Assembly (NCBI GenBank): GCA_019411365.1
Contig: DXQT01000002.1
Span: forward strand, 96,739-160,738
Origin: Roseburia sp.
GTDB lineage: Bacteria; Bacillota_A; Clostridia; Lachnospirales; Lachnospiraceae
Direction: 5' to 3'
Length of the DNA: 64,000 nt
In this document: in pieces, positions 20,647-29,204 of the stretch
How the letters are laid out: each line of letters starts with the position of its first letter
How positions within the stretch are numbered: the stretch's first letter is position 1
Position numbers and translations under genes: made by a program
Notes under the pieces: model-generated
The model's database searches: none
What the model was told of the DNA's origin: nothing
What the model saw: only the letters and a program-made list of their open reading frames with translations

Positions 20647-20674
20647 TATTATATGAAGGTTCTGTTTCTGCCGT
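20647..20674 (-). promoter_or_regulatory. Sigma-K-like promoter of dpaAB
   Basis: Minus-strand AC (20674-20673), a 17-nt spacer and CATATAATA (20655-20647), matching the sigma-K pattern AC-N16/17-CATANNNTA. A TATAAT is embedded, but no sigma-A -35 hexamer lies at the right distance. Confidence 0.6.
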
Positions 20675-20856
20675 TCCAGATTCGTCTTCCCGTTCCTGTC
20701 AAACTTTCATTGAACTTTGGGTTTTGAGTCTCATGTCAAACATTTTTTCCATTTTTGTTTTTATTTTCTGTGCTTTTTGTATTTTCTGAATTTTTCATTA
20801 ATTTTACGCGATTTTTAATTATCTTTTATTTTTTTTACATTTTATCTATTTTCTTA

Positions 20857-20885
20857 TTGACAAACATATTTTTATCAGATATAAT
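20857..20885 (+). promoter_or_regulatory. Perfect sigma-A promoter of an orphan RNA
   Basis: TTGACA, a 17-nt spacer and TATAAT, an exact consensus promoter. No recognisable gene lies downstream on this strand. Confidence 0.85.
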
Positions 20886-20891
20886 CAAATT

Positions 20892-21354
20892 ACAAAATAA
20901 CAAAAGAGATACGAAAGAAAAACAAAAACGGTTGCAGAGACGAAGCAGCCAGAAAGGAAGGTACAGACCACCAGAGGGATAATGATTTACCCTAGACGAT
21001 ACTAAGAAAGAGAGGTACAAACCACCAGAAAGATAACGATTTACCCCAAACGATACTAAGAAAGAGAGGTACGGACCACCGAAAACATAAGCGCATTCGT
21101 TTTTTCATTCAAAAGAGGAAAGAAAACATGACGGTCCTAAGAAAGGATTTATGAATCAGTATCAGACGAGATTCTCAGATATGATACGATATCAGGAGTC
21201 ATAAGAATAACAGATCCGGATTGAAGATAAAGCGGAGAAGTACAAACGAATCTGAGACAAGCTCAGAAAAATACAGATGAATTGAGGTATAGTCCCATGG
21301 ACGAAATAGTTTAGAAGGCGGCATCGCATGAATGAATTCCATACGGTGTCGCCT
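20892..21354 (+). ncRNA. Candidate orphan RNA with tandem repeats
   Basis: Predicted transcript from the perfect promoter, purine-rich, ending near a GAAGGCGG/TCGCCTTC stem (about 21314-21354) that has no clear U-tract. It contains the stem GGTTGC/GCAGCC (20930-20950), then 54-nt tandem repeats. Next come two tiny overlapping ORFs: 21128-21154 (8 codons, good AGAGGAAAG site) and 21151-21204 (17 residues), joined by an ATGA overlap. No larger gene is visible. One reading frame runs from the promoter to 21154 with a single TAG but has no early start codon. It converges on aspartokinase and could be a small RNA, a peptide messenger or a decayed gene. Confidence 0.55.
20959..21083 (+). repeat. 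54-nt tandem repeat, 2.3 copies
   Basis: Units start at 20959, 21013 and 21067 with AGGTAC, and each contains GACGATACTAAGAAAGAG or a near copy. Units one and two differ at only a handful of positions. The unit length is a multiple of three. Confidence 0.9.
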
Positions 21355-21439
21355 TCATTGTATGTCACAGCATTTTGGACTGTACGCTGCATATACTCTC
21401 CTGCAGACGGAAATAAAATTCCGCCGCAGGTTTCTTTTT

Positions 21440-22759
21440 TTATAACTGGGTCACTACAAAAATATCATAGATCGCACGGATCGCATTTTCAAAATCTGCA
21501 TTGCTGACACCAATGATAATGTTCAACTCAGAAGATCCCTGATCGATCATCTTAACATTGATGTTTGCATGTGCCAGTGCGGAGAAAATTCTTCCTGCTG
21601 TTCCACGGGTAGATTTCATACCGCGTCCAACGACTGCGATCAATGCCAGATCTCCCTCTAACTCAATGCTGTCCGGTTTTGCAAGACGATGGATCGCAGA
21701 AATCACAGACTGCTCTTTGCCCTCAAATTCCGGCTGATGCACAAAGATCGTCATCGTATCGATACCGGATGGCATATGCTCAAATGAAATTCCATTTTCC
21801 TCAAATGCGGATAAAACTTTTCTTCCAAAACCAACTTCGGAGTTCATCATATCCTTATCAATATTGACAGAAACAAAACCTTTCTTTCCGGCGATACCCG
21901 TGATCGTGTATTTCGACTGATGACAGGTACTCTCAACAATCCAGGTTCCTGCATCTTCCGGCGCATTGGTGTTACGGATATTGATTGGAATACCGGCTTT
22001 GCGGACCGGGAATACCGCATCCTCATGCAGTACGCTTGCTCCCATGTAAGAAAGCTCTCTTAACTCGCGGTAAGTGATCGTCTTGATCGTTTCCGGATGG
22101 TCGATGATCCTTGGATCTGCAACCAGGAAACCGGATACGTCTGTCCAGTTCTCATAACAGGTTGCATGTACGGCTCTTGATACGATAGATCCGGTGATAT
22201 CAGAACCGCCTCTTGAAAATGTGCGGACACTTCCGTCCGGATTAGCACCGTAAAATCCTGGAATTACTGCGCGCTCGATCTTTGCAAGACGTTTACTGAG
22301 TACCTTATCTGTCTTTTCTGCATCAAAGTTTCCCTCTTTATCAAAGAAAATAACTTCTGCAGCATCTACAAACTCATAGCCAAGGTAATTCGCCATGATG
22401 ATACCATTTAAATATTCTCCACGGGAAGCTGCGTAATCCACACCGGCTTTATTTTTAAAATTCTCTGCGATTTTCTTGAACTCATCTTCTAACGATAATT
22501 TCAAATTCAGACCATTGATAATTGTGTCATAGCGGTCCTTGATCTTCATGAGCGGCACACGGAAATCTTCATCTGCCTCCACCAGGTCATAACATGCGTA
22601 TAACATATCAGTAACCTTGGTATCTTTGGAATTTCTTTTTCCCGGTGCACTCGGAACTACATATCTTCTCTCTTTATCTGCGTTGATAATTTTACCAACC
22701 TTTGCAAACTGTTCTGCACTTGCAAGAGAGCTGCCGCCAAATTTCACAACTTTAATCAT
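21440..22759 (-). CDS. Aspartate kinase
   Basis: A 439-residue aspartokinase, the first step toward lysine, threonine, methionine and, in spore formers, dipicolinate. The N-terminal catalytic motif VVKFGGSSLAS is at about 3-13. The Ser/Thr-rich FSRGGSDITGSIVSRAVHA motif follows, and two C-terminal ACT domains give feedback control by an amino acid. The start at 22759 has GGAGG 11 nt upstream; a GTG at 22777 would overlap that box. No lysine riboswitch is present in the short leader. It is monofunctional and the isozyme class is not determined. Confidence 0.92.
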   Translation of the reverse strand: MIKVVKFGGSSLASAEQFAKVGKIINADKERRYVVPSAPGKRNSKDTKVTDMLYACYDLVEADEDFRVPLMKIKDRYDTIINGLNLKLSLEDEFKKIAENFKNKAGVDYAASRGEYLNGIIMANYLGYEFVDAAEVIFFDKEGNFDAEKTDKVLSKRLAKIERAVIPGFYGANPDGSVRTFSRGGSDITGSIVSRAVHATCYENWTDVSGFLVADPRIIDHPETIKTITYRELRELSYMGASVLHEDAVFPVRKAGIPINIRNTNAPEDAGTWIVESTCHQSKYTITGIAGKKGFVSVNIDKDMMNSEVGFGRKVLSAFEENGISFEHMPSGIDTMTIFVHQPEFEGKEQSVISAIHRLAKPDSIELEGDLALIAVVGRGMKSTRGTAGRIFSALAHANINVKMIDQGSSELNIIIGVSNADFENAIRAIYDIFVVTQL

Positions 22760-22826
22760 TTTCTTCTGAACCTCCACTTACTTTCGCGTGTAAGAAAACA
22801 CCCGATACTATCCATATAATGAATAT

Positions 22827-22854
22827 ATATTATCATAAATGCAGTTTCCGTCAA
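22827..22854 (-). promoter_or_regulatory. Probable promoter of aspartokinase
   Basis: Minus-strand TTGACG (22854-22849), a 16-nt spacer and TAATAT (22832-22827), within an AT-rich stretch that allows other -10 choices. Confidence 0.5.
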
Positions 22855-22952
22855 ATGATTTTTCCGATTTTTAGTTCCATGGAATCAAAAATTTTTGTAT
22901 TTTTCTATATTATGTCAACTTTTCATTACCTGTACTTATAAGTACTTTAAAT

Positions 22953-23777
22953 TCAGGTAATACCAACCGGTCCTATCAGCACTTCGCGCGCTACAAAAAG
23001 CGACAGATCCGGTCTCGTCGCCATCTTCCATTTCACCAGTGTAAGCTGCATATCTGTGATTTCAATTCCGGTAATGCCATACGGATGCACGCAGCTCCCG
23101 GCATTCAGGTACAGACTGCCGTCTGCCGGCAGCCTTGGACGGTGGGAATGTCCGGCCGCCAGATAGCAGTCATGATCTTTTGTCCAGTTATCTAAACATT
23201 TTTCATATTTTAAGGTCTTTTTATAATTCCGCGCCGCACTCGTCGGATCACTGACGCCAAAACGCTCTAACGGTTTCCAGAAATACCGCACCAGAAAACG
23301 GGATAATTTCCAGCAGACTGAGTTAAAAAAATCTGCCTGATGCCCGTGGATCATGCAGATATCCCTGCCTCCCTCACAGTTATCTAAGATCATTGCTTCC
23401 CCTAACATGCCTTTCATTTCCATATTGTGATTTCCGTAAATGCGGTATATCCGGCACTGTTTCTGCAGTGTTTCAAACCGGCAGTAGACATCCTGATGAC
23501 TCTCCTCAATGCGGGAAAGATGCCTGTTTTCCCACAATTCCTCCCCGTCACCGAGTTCAAAATAGGTGAAACCATGCGCGATATAGTAGTTTAACGCCGC
23601 CATATACAGATGCTGGTTTCTCAAGAAATTATCATTTGCCCCTCCCTCTCCCCGGTGGCAGTCGCTGATGATGATATAACGGCTGCAACTGTTAAGCGGA
23701 AGATGGACTGCTTCTGAAAGCGCTTTATCGATCCGCATCTGACAGGAAAAGGGCGGATATCTTTTCTTATTTTCCAT
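22953..23777 (-). CDS. Calcineurin-like metallophosphoesterase
   Basis: A 274-residue hydrolase with a binuclear-metal phosphoesterase core. Visible motifs are IIISDCHRGEGG (D-x-H), FELGDGEELWE (GD), IYGNHNMEM (GNH), ICMIHGHQADFF and AAGHSHRPRL (GHxH). These fit phosphoesterases related to LpxH, but a lipid A substrate is unlikely in a Gram-positive, so the substrate is unknown. The start at 23777 overlaps the DUF4474 gene by 11 nt, which indicates coupling. It has no signal peptide, so it should be cytoplasmic. Confidence 0.85.
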   Translation of the reverse strand: MENKKRYPPFSCQMRIDKALSEAVHLPLNSCSRYIIISDCHRGEGGANDNFLRNQHLYMAALNYYIAHGFTYFELGDGEELWENRHLSRIEESHQDVYCRFETLQKQCRIYRIYGNHNMEMKGMLGEAMILDNCEGGRDICMIHGHQADFFNSVCWKLSRFLVRYFWKPLERFGVSDPTSAARNYKKTLKYEKCLDNWTKDHDCYLAAGHSHRPRLPADGSLYLNAGSCVHPYGITGIEITDMQLTLVKWKMATRPDLSLFVAREVLIGPVGIT

Positions 23778-24672
23778 GCTTCCATCCCCGCATCCGAAAC
23801 GCATGTTTCAAACACCACGGAAGCTGATAGTATAAAAATAAAAGACGGTCAGGTGCAGCAATAAATGGATGTGTGAACAGACGGTAAAGGAAACAGCAGA
23901 AACAGTTCCAAGCCTGCACCATGCAGCGCCAAACGGACGCACAGAATTTGTGTTTCATACAGAAATCCATTCTGACATAAACTTCATTGCGGCAGATCCG
24001 GTATTTATTCCCCGGTATTTTTCCTTTCGCCCGCTTTAATCCCTCAAAAAATGCTTCTGCCATGCATTCATTCTGAAACCGTATTGTCGTCACCAATATC
24101 AGATCCGATGGTCTCGAAAATGTCCCCATCCCAAATCCGGTCAGCCACCAGTGCCGCTTCTGCAGGAAATAAACTTTTTTCCGCCTGCGGTCTAGCCTGC
24201 ACTGGATAAACGGCATATCCTGATCTTCCACCGCCTCAAAATGGGCGATCCTGTAATATCGTTCCGGGACGACCTTTCCCGCATGATATACGCCAACCTC
24301 TCCTCCGGTATTGATGCCATACTGCCCCTTCCAGAATTCGATCAGCCAGGTTTCGCCAGCATAATCAAAATAGATAGGCAGTGCATCAAACACCATGCCT
24401 GCTCCCACTGCTGCCCTGTCGTAAAGCGCCTCATACCCCTGTTTTCTCTGCCACGCATCTTCCCTCGACGTGAACACGTCTTCACACGGCACATAACAAA
24501 AGCCGAATGGTTCTGCGAGTTCATTCAGAAGCTGAATTTTCTCTGCATCACACATCCGGCGTATTTTTCTCTTACTTTTTTCTCTTTTTACCGTGATGAT
24601 CACTGCTGCAATCAGTAAAACAAGCAGGATCACCACAATACATCCAATTTTTATCACATTAAAATCTGGCAT
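23767..24672 (-). CDS. DUF4474 domain protein, membrane-anchored
   Basis: A 301-residue protein with one N-terminal membrane helix (about 6-26), a basic stretch, and a domain matching DUF4474: FGFCYVPCEDVFTSREDAWQR, then YDRAAVGAGMVFDALPIYFDY and TWLIEFWKGQYGINTGGEVGVY. A second hydrophobic, Cys/Trp-rich stretch lies near the C-terminus. The function of the domain is unknown. AGGAGGG precedes the ATG at 24672. It is co-transcribed and overlapping with the phosphoesterase. Confidence 0.75.
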   Translation of the reverse strand: MPDFNVIKIGCIVVILLVLLIAAVIITVKREKSKRKIRRMCDAEKIQLLNELAEPFGFCYVPCEDVFTSREDAWQRKQGYEALYDRAAVGAGMVFDALPIYFDYAGETWLIEFWKGQYGINTGGEVGVYHAGKVVPERYYRIAHFEAVEDQDMPFIQCRLDRRRKKVYFLQKRHWWLTGFGMGTFSRPSDLILVTTIRFQNECMAEAFFEGLKRAKGKIPGNKYRICRNEVYVRMDFCMKHKFCASVWRCMVQAWNCFCCFLYRLFTHPFIAAPDRLLFLYYQLPWCLKHAFRMRGWKHGK

Positions 24673-24759
24673 TTTTCCCTCCTGCATATTTTTTTCAGGA
24701 ATTCACATCCTGTACTATAAGATATGCAGGGAAAAATGGTTTGGCATCAGAATCAGCGC

Positions 24760-26367
24760 CTATACATACTTCTTTAAAGTAGCACGCACTGCGCCCGCCC
24801 CGGCAATCAGTTCTTTAAAATACTGCACCGTCAGTCCGGCAAGACCGGCCTCATAAAGATCCACGCCAAAGATTGCTCTGTTTGTCAGCAATGGCCGGAT
24901 CATTTCTTCCACATCTGTATCACCAAATTTGATACCGGCAACGACCGGGCAGACCGTCTCAAGCAGTGGGTCCGGGCTTAACTCAAATTTTTCGCCATTA
25001 TCATCAACTGCCATGAGATACCGAAGCCATCCCGCAAATACCAGTGGAATGAGTTTTAAGTTTTTGATATCCTTATCTTTTGATGCAAGATAATTTTTCA
25101 CAGTTTCTCCAAAGCGGATCGCAAGTTTCTGTGAAGTATCTGTGGCAATACGCTGTGGTGTATCCGGCATAAATGGATTCGGTATGCGGACATTTAACAC
25201 GGTATCAATAAACTCTTTCGGATCAAGGATACCCGGATCCACAACGACCGGAAGTCCCTCGGTATATCCGATTCTCTCCACCATTTTCCGAAGCTCTGCA
25301 TCTTTCATTTCATCGGAGATCTTTGTGTAGCCAAGCAGACAGCCAAACACTGCAAGAGCCGTGTGAAGCGGATTCAAGCAGGTGCAGACTTTCATTTTTT
25401 CCACCTTGTCAACGGTTGCGCGGTCGGTAAACATGATGCCGCCCTTTTCCAGCTCTGGGCGTCCGTTCGGGAACCAGTCCTCGATCACTAAATATTCACA
25501 TTCCTCTGCATTCACAAATGGAGCTACATAGGTGTTTTTGGATGTAACGACCGGATCAAGCCCATCGATCTCATCTTTCTTTAAGATCTCTTCCACGGAA
25601 GCATCCGGTCTCGGCGTGATCTTATCGATCATAGACCATGGGAACGAAACCTTTTCCCTGTCATTGATATAGTTTACAAAATCTTTCTCTGCAAGACCGT
25701 TTTCTGCCCATTCTTCGGCAAATGTATGGATTGCCGCATATAATTTATCCCCGTTATGGGAGCAGTTGTCCATGGATACCATGGCGATCGGAAGCTGTCC
25801 GTTTTTAAAACGTGTGTATAAAAGAGATGCAACTTTTCCGATATAGCTTGCAGGTTTCTCCGGGCCGGCTGCAAAATCGGCAGCGACTGCCGGAAGCAGT
25901 TCTCCCTTTCCGTTTACCAGACTGTATCCCTTTTCTGTGATGGTAAAGGATACCATCTGCAAGGACTGTTTGCAGAAAATCTCTTTTAATCTGCCATACT
26001 CGCCCTCATTTTCCGAATCGAGGATACAGGACTCCACAACAGAACCGACAACTGTTTTTTCGACGCTTCCATCTGCCTTTAATGTGACAAGAATGGAATA
26101 ATCATCATGCGGACGGTTCATTTTTTCAATGATCTCATAATCAAAACCTTCCGCTACGATCAGGCCTGTTTCCATTTCCCCTCTGTTTAAGATATTCTGC
26201 ATTACATTTGCCTGAAATGCACGGAAAATATTTCCTGCACCAAAGTGAATCCAGCACGGATTTTCTCTGGTTGCCTCTGTTACTGCTGCACGGTCAAACT
26301 GCGGAAGCTGATATCCCTTTGCTTCCCACTGTGCCCTGTCTTTTAAACCAAGTGTACTTAATTCCAT
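24760..26367 (-). CDS. uxuB: Mannitol dehydrogenase family, probable fructuronate reductase
   Basis: A 535-residue long-chain polyol dehydrogenase that should convert D-fructuronate to D-mannonate with NADH. The N-terminal nucleotide-binding region contains WIHFGAGNIFRAFQANV. The catalytic region has SMDNCSHNG, VSFPWSMIDKITPRPD and CTCLNPLHTALAVFG, with the lysine of the family motif. Mannonate dehydratase (uxuA), the next enzyme, is encoded 6 kb away and shares a putative operator, which favours fructuronate over mannitol or tagaturonate. The start at 26367 has AGGA upstream. Confidence 0.8.
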   Translation of the reverse strand: MELSTLGLKDRAQWEAKGYQLPQFDRAAVTEATRENPCWIHFGAGNIFRAFQANVMQNILNRGEMETGLIVAEGFDYEIIEKMNRPHDDYSILVTLKADGSVEKTVVGSVVESCILDSENEGEYGRLKEIFCKQSLQMVSFTITEKGYSLVNGKGELLPAVAADFAAGPEKPASYIGKVASLLYTRFKNGQLPIAMVSMDNCSHNGDKLYAAIHTFAEEWAENGLAEKDFVNYINDREKVSFPWSMIDKITPRPDASVEEILKKDEIDGLDPVVTSKNTYVAPFVNAEECEYLVIEDWFPNGRPELEKGGIMFTDRATVDKVEKMKVCTCLNPLHTALAVFGCLLGYTKISDEMKDAELRKMVERIGYTEGLPVVVDPGILDPKEFIDTVLNVRIPNPFMPDTPQRIATDTSQKLAIRFGETVKNYLASKDKDIKNLKLIPLVFAGWLRYLMAVDDNGEKFELSPDPLLETVCPVVAGIKFGDTDVEEMIRPLLTNRAIFGVDLYEAGLAGLTVQYFKELIAGAGAVRATLKKYV

Positions 26368-26409
26368 AGCTTTTCCTTTCTCCATTGTTCAACGTTTTTT
26401 GATATGTTT

Positions 26410-26439
26410 ATTATAAGTGAATCCCCTTAAGACATCCAA
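26410..26439 (-). promoter_or_regulatory. Promoter of uxuB
   Basis: Minus-strand TTGGAT (26439-26434), an 18-nt spacer and TATAAT (26415-26410). The weak -35 suggests dependence on an activator bound at 26460-26478. Confidence 0.6.
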
Positions 26440-26459
26440 TAGAGTTGCTTGTTGTTCAC

Positions 26460-26478
26460 ATTGCAAAAATTGCGATTC
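26460..26478. promoter_or_regulatory. Putative hexuronate operator (uxuB/araC side)
   Basis: A 19-nt element, ATTGCAAAAATTGCGATTC, is identical in 17 of 19 positions to one before uxuA (33082-33100). Both lie about 20 nt upstream of the -35 box. It also overlaps the probable -35 (TTGCGA, 26470-26475) of the divergent araC gene, whose -10 is TATATC (26493-26498). Confidence 0.65.
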
Positions 26479-26546
26479 TGTGGTAAATTTTTTATATCAG
26501 ATCGTCACTTTTTCCTTATATTTGAAATATTTCAGAGGATTTTACC

Positions 26547-27422
26547 ATGCGCAGACAGTTACAGTCTCCTTTTAATGAACGACAGTATATGCTGTCCAAA
26601 GATTTTGAAATTTACTATTATAATGACAACCACTTTTATGGCGTGACAGATCACACCCACGATTACTATGAATTCTATTTTTTTCTGGAGGGAAATGTAA
26701 CGATCTCCATTGAAAAGGAACATCATCATCTGAAACCGGGGGATATGGTCTTCATTCCCCCGGGTATTCACCACCATGTGTCCAGTGTGGGGGAAACACT
26801 TCCCTATCAGCGTTTTGTTTTCTGGATCAGTCAGGATTACTGTCAGAAACTGAAAGAATTGTCCAAAGACTATGTTTATCTGATCGAACATGCACAGAAT
26901 ACCCATCATTTTATTTATCACTATGATGTCGTGGCTTTCAATGCGCTTTCCGCAAAGATTTTCCGGCTGATCGAGGAGATCCATGCGAACCGTTTTGGAA
27001 AAGCTGCCAAGATCGAGCTCTGCGTGAACGATCTGATGCTCCACATCAACCGGGCTGTCTATGAGGCAGAACATCCTGCAGCCCGCAAAGATGCCTCTGG
27101 TCTGTATGACGGCATCCTGCAATACATTGAGTCCCATCTGGATGAGGATCTCTCCTTAGACAGCCTCTCCAAAGCTTTTTTTGTGAGCAAATACCATATT
27201 TCCCATATTTTTAAGGATAACTTCGGGATCTCCATCCATCAGTATATTACCAAAAAAAGGCTGTCCATGTGCAGGGATGCCATTCTCAGCAATGAAAATA
27301 TCACAAAAATCTACCTGATGTACGGATTCAAAGATTACACCAGTTTTTTTCGTGCATTCAAAAAAGAGTATGGCATCTCACCCAAAGAATATAAGGAACT
27401 TTATGCGCAGAAACCGCAGTAG
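26547..27422 (+). CDS. AraC family transcriptional regulator (uronate region)
   Basis: A 291-residue regulator with an N-terminal cupin sensor (HTHDYYEFYFFLEGNVTISIEKEHHHLKPGDMVFIPPG region, about 30-75). Its C-terminal AraC DNA-binding domain of two helix-turn-helix motifs contains LDSLSKAFFVSKYHISHIFKDNFG and YGFKDYTSFFRAFKKEYGISPKEYK. It is divergent from uxuB with the shared 19-nt element between them, so it is the best candidate activator of uxuB and uxuA. GAGGA lies 7 nt before the ATG. Its 3' end almost touches the convergent creatininase gene (3 nt). Confidence 0.88.
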   Translation: MRRQLQSPFNERQYMLSKDFEIYYYNDNHFYGVTDHTHDYYEFYFFLEGNVTISIEKEHHHLKPGDMVFIPPGIHHHVSSVGETLPYQRFVFWISQDYCQKLKELSKDYVYLIEHAQNTHHFIYHYDVVAFNALSAKIFRLIEEIHANRFGKAAKIELCVNDLMLHINRAVYEAEHPAARKDASGLYDGILQYIESHLDEDLSLDSLSKAFFVSKYHISHIFKDNFGISIHQYITKKRLSMCRDAILSNENITKIYLMYGFKDYTSFFRAFKKEYGISPKEYKELYAQKPQ

Positions 27423-27425
27423 AAT

Positions 27426-28262
27426 CTACCGCTCTGTTTTAGTGTTAGAGGGAACCCATGGGCATTTTTTTGCAACTTCGCTGTTATAATGCTCCAATTC
27501 CCTCATCTGTGCTACGATATGGTTCATATCCATGCGCTCCACCAATTTTTCAATGATTTCCACACCCTCTTTTGCAAGTGTTTCCCTCGCTGCTTCATCT
27601 GCAATGACCGGTGTACTCATGTGGTCTTTTTTCTCGCCAAAATAATAACCGATCGCAGCACTCTGATATGCCAGTCCGAAAATATCCTCAAATCCGGCAC
27701 AGGACTGCGGCTCGTTATGCGCATACTCCGTTGTGAGCGGCACGTCACTTAATCGGTTCATTTTCTGATAAGCTCCCACTGTAATTGCGTGGAAACTGTC
27801 CATTGATGTAAAAATATCCCTTGCATTTTTCATCATCTGCATGGTGAGGTCCATATATAAAATCGGCACTCCGGTCTCATCAAAGAAATCCCGCACCATC
27901 GGACTGCATGTCATATGTGCCGGGCCGTGAAAACTGATGTAGATCTGGCGTTTGAATCCCTGGCGCAACAGGCTGTTTGCCACCGCCATCAAATAGTCGA
28001 TTCCTTCCCGCACACTCACCTGGACGGTTCCCCTGCCGCTTGCCGTTGCGCCTGCGTAAAAATACGGAAGTCCTGTCAATACCAGCCCGTCACACGCCTC
28101 TGCCATCTCCAGTGCAAATGCCTCACTGATGGTGGTTTCTGAATCCAGTGGAAATCCCCCGTGCATCTCTACCGTTCCGACCGGTACAATGATAATGTCA
28201 TTTCTGGAAAGATATTCTTCCACCTCATCATTTAACATTCTAGGTAATATTCTTGTTCTCAT
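27426..28262 (-). CDS. Creatininase family amidohydrolase
   Basis: A 278-residue protein of the creatininase fold, a metal-dependent family that opens amide or cyclic ketone bonds. The N-terminal metal motif VPVGTVEMHGGFPLDSE provides Glu and His ligands. FHGPAHMT holds the next His, and a late acidic segment (TTEYAHNEPQS) follows. Members include creatininase and the inositol-pathway hydrolase IolN, so the substrate is open. It is third in a GPH-transporter operon for an unidentified sugar or sugar acid. AGGAGG precedes the ATG. Confidence 0.8.
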   Translation of the reverse strand: MRTRILPRMLNDEVEEYLSRNDIIIVPVGTVEMHGGFPLDSETTISEAFALEMAEACDGLVLTGLPYFYAGATASGRGTVQVSVREGIDYLMAVANSLLRQGFKRQIYISFHGPAHMTCSPMVRDFFDETGVPILYMDLTMQMMKNARDIFTSMDSFHAITVGAYQKMNRLSDVPLTTEYAHNEPQSCAGFEDIFGLAYQSAAIGYYFGEKKDHMSTPVIADEAARETLAKEGVEIIEKLVERMDMNHIVAQMRELEHYNSEVAKKCPWVPSNTKTER

Positions 28263-28318
28263 ATGTTTCCTCCTGTTTTTGAGGGATGTGGTATGTTTTC
28301 GGCTATCCCTCTTTTTTC

Positions 28319-29188
28319 TTATAAGTGAAATAATTTTTCTGCATTTGTACGGCAGATTTTTTCATAGGCACTCCGGCTGAGTCTTCCTGCGTGTTCCTGC
28401 TCATCCAGCCAGTTTCCAAGCGGAAATGTCATTTCACAATTTGCCATATCTGTTCCAAACAGCAACCGGTCCTGATATTTTTCCAGAAAAGCCAGCCCAA
28501 ATTCTTCGTCACGCATGATTGCACATCCGCCACTGTTTGCGGACAGATCTCCATATAAATTTTCATAGGTTTCAAACAGATATGGCAGTCTGCCGCCGGG
28601 ACATACAGCTCCCTCTCCCCATTTCATCCGTTCCTTTGGGGTCGCCGGTGCATCTTTTGAAATTTCATGCCAGAATGGCTGACTGTGCCCGATGAACTTT
28701 AATCCTTTATAACGCTTTAAATTTTCCTCCAGCAGCGGGAGCCCCGGCCCGTCCACAACCCCATACTGAAAGCCCTCTTTCGGACTCATGTGAAAAAGAA
28801 CAGGTAATTTTAATTCTTCTGCCACCTCAAATACACTCTGTAAAAATGGAGCATCCAGCCTCTGGTTTACCATCAGTTCCCCGATTCCGACCGCACCGCT
28901 CTCTTTACAGGCTAAGATCCGTTTATACACATCTGTCTGGTTTTTTGCATCCACATTGCACATCCAGTGGAACTTCTTGGGGAACTGTTCACAGATGCGT
29001 TTACACTCCTCATTTGCTGCAACCAGGATCTGCTCATTTTCCTGTTCGCCGGAAGATAACACGATTCCCTGTTCAATTCCAAGTTCCTCTAAGTGCGGCA
29101 GCATCTGTGCCGCACTGGAAAGGAACATGGTATCTGTTTTCGGATACTGCTGTAATGTCAGATGAAGATGAATATCAATTTTTTTCAA
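28319..29188 (-). CDS. Amidohydrolase-2 family TIM-barrel hydrolase
   Basis: A 289-residue metal-dependent hydrolase or decarboxylase of the amidohydrolase-related family. The N-terminal metal motif KKIDIHLHLT, the internal LPVLFHMSPKEG, GLKFIGHSQPFW and the late FGTDMANCE are the expected ligands. A TTG start at 29188 is preferred: AGAGGAG lies 6 nt upstream, and the protein then begins directly with the IDIHLH strand as usual. The GTG at 29212 has no such site. It lies 17 nt after the transporter gene. The family includes lactonases and decarboxylases; the substrate is unknown. Confidence 0.78.
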   Translation of the reverse strand: MKKIDIHLHLTLQQYPKTDTMFLSSAAQMLPHLEELGIEQGIVLSSGEQENEQILVAANEECKRICEQFPKKFHWMCNVDAKNQTDVYKRILACKESGAVGIGELMVNQRLDAPFLQSVFEVAEELKLPVLFHMSPKEGFQYGVVDGPGLPLLEENLKRYKGLKFIGHSQPFWHEISKDAPATPKERMKWGEGAVCPGGRLPYLFETYENLYGDLSANSGGCAIMRDEEFGLAFLEKYQDRLLFGTDMANCEMTFPLGNWLDEQEHAGRLSRSAYEKICRTNAEKLFHL

Positions 29189-29204
29189 TCTAATCTCCTC
29201 TTTA

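Noticed and set aside
20959..21083. CRISPR array
   Set aside because: The 54-nt units are contiguous tandem repeats with no unique spacers, and no cas genes are in the window.
21128..21204. Two overlapping mini-ORFs as firm coding genes
   Set aside because: Only 8 and 17 codons. The second has poor ribosome binding site spacing. They are kept as features of the candidate RNA rather than called as CDS.
22760..22950. Lysine riboswitch before aspartokinase
   Set aside because: The leader is too short and AT-rich, with no lysine-element motifs.
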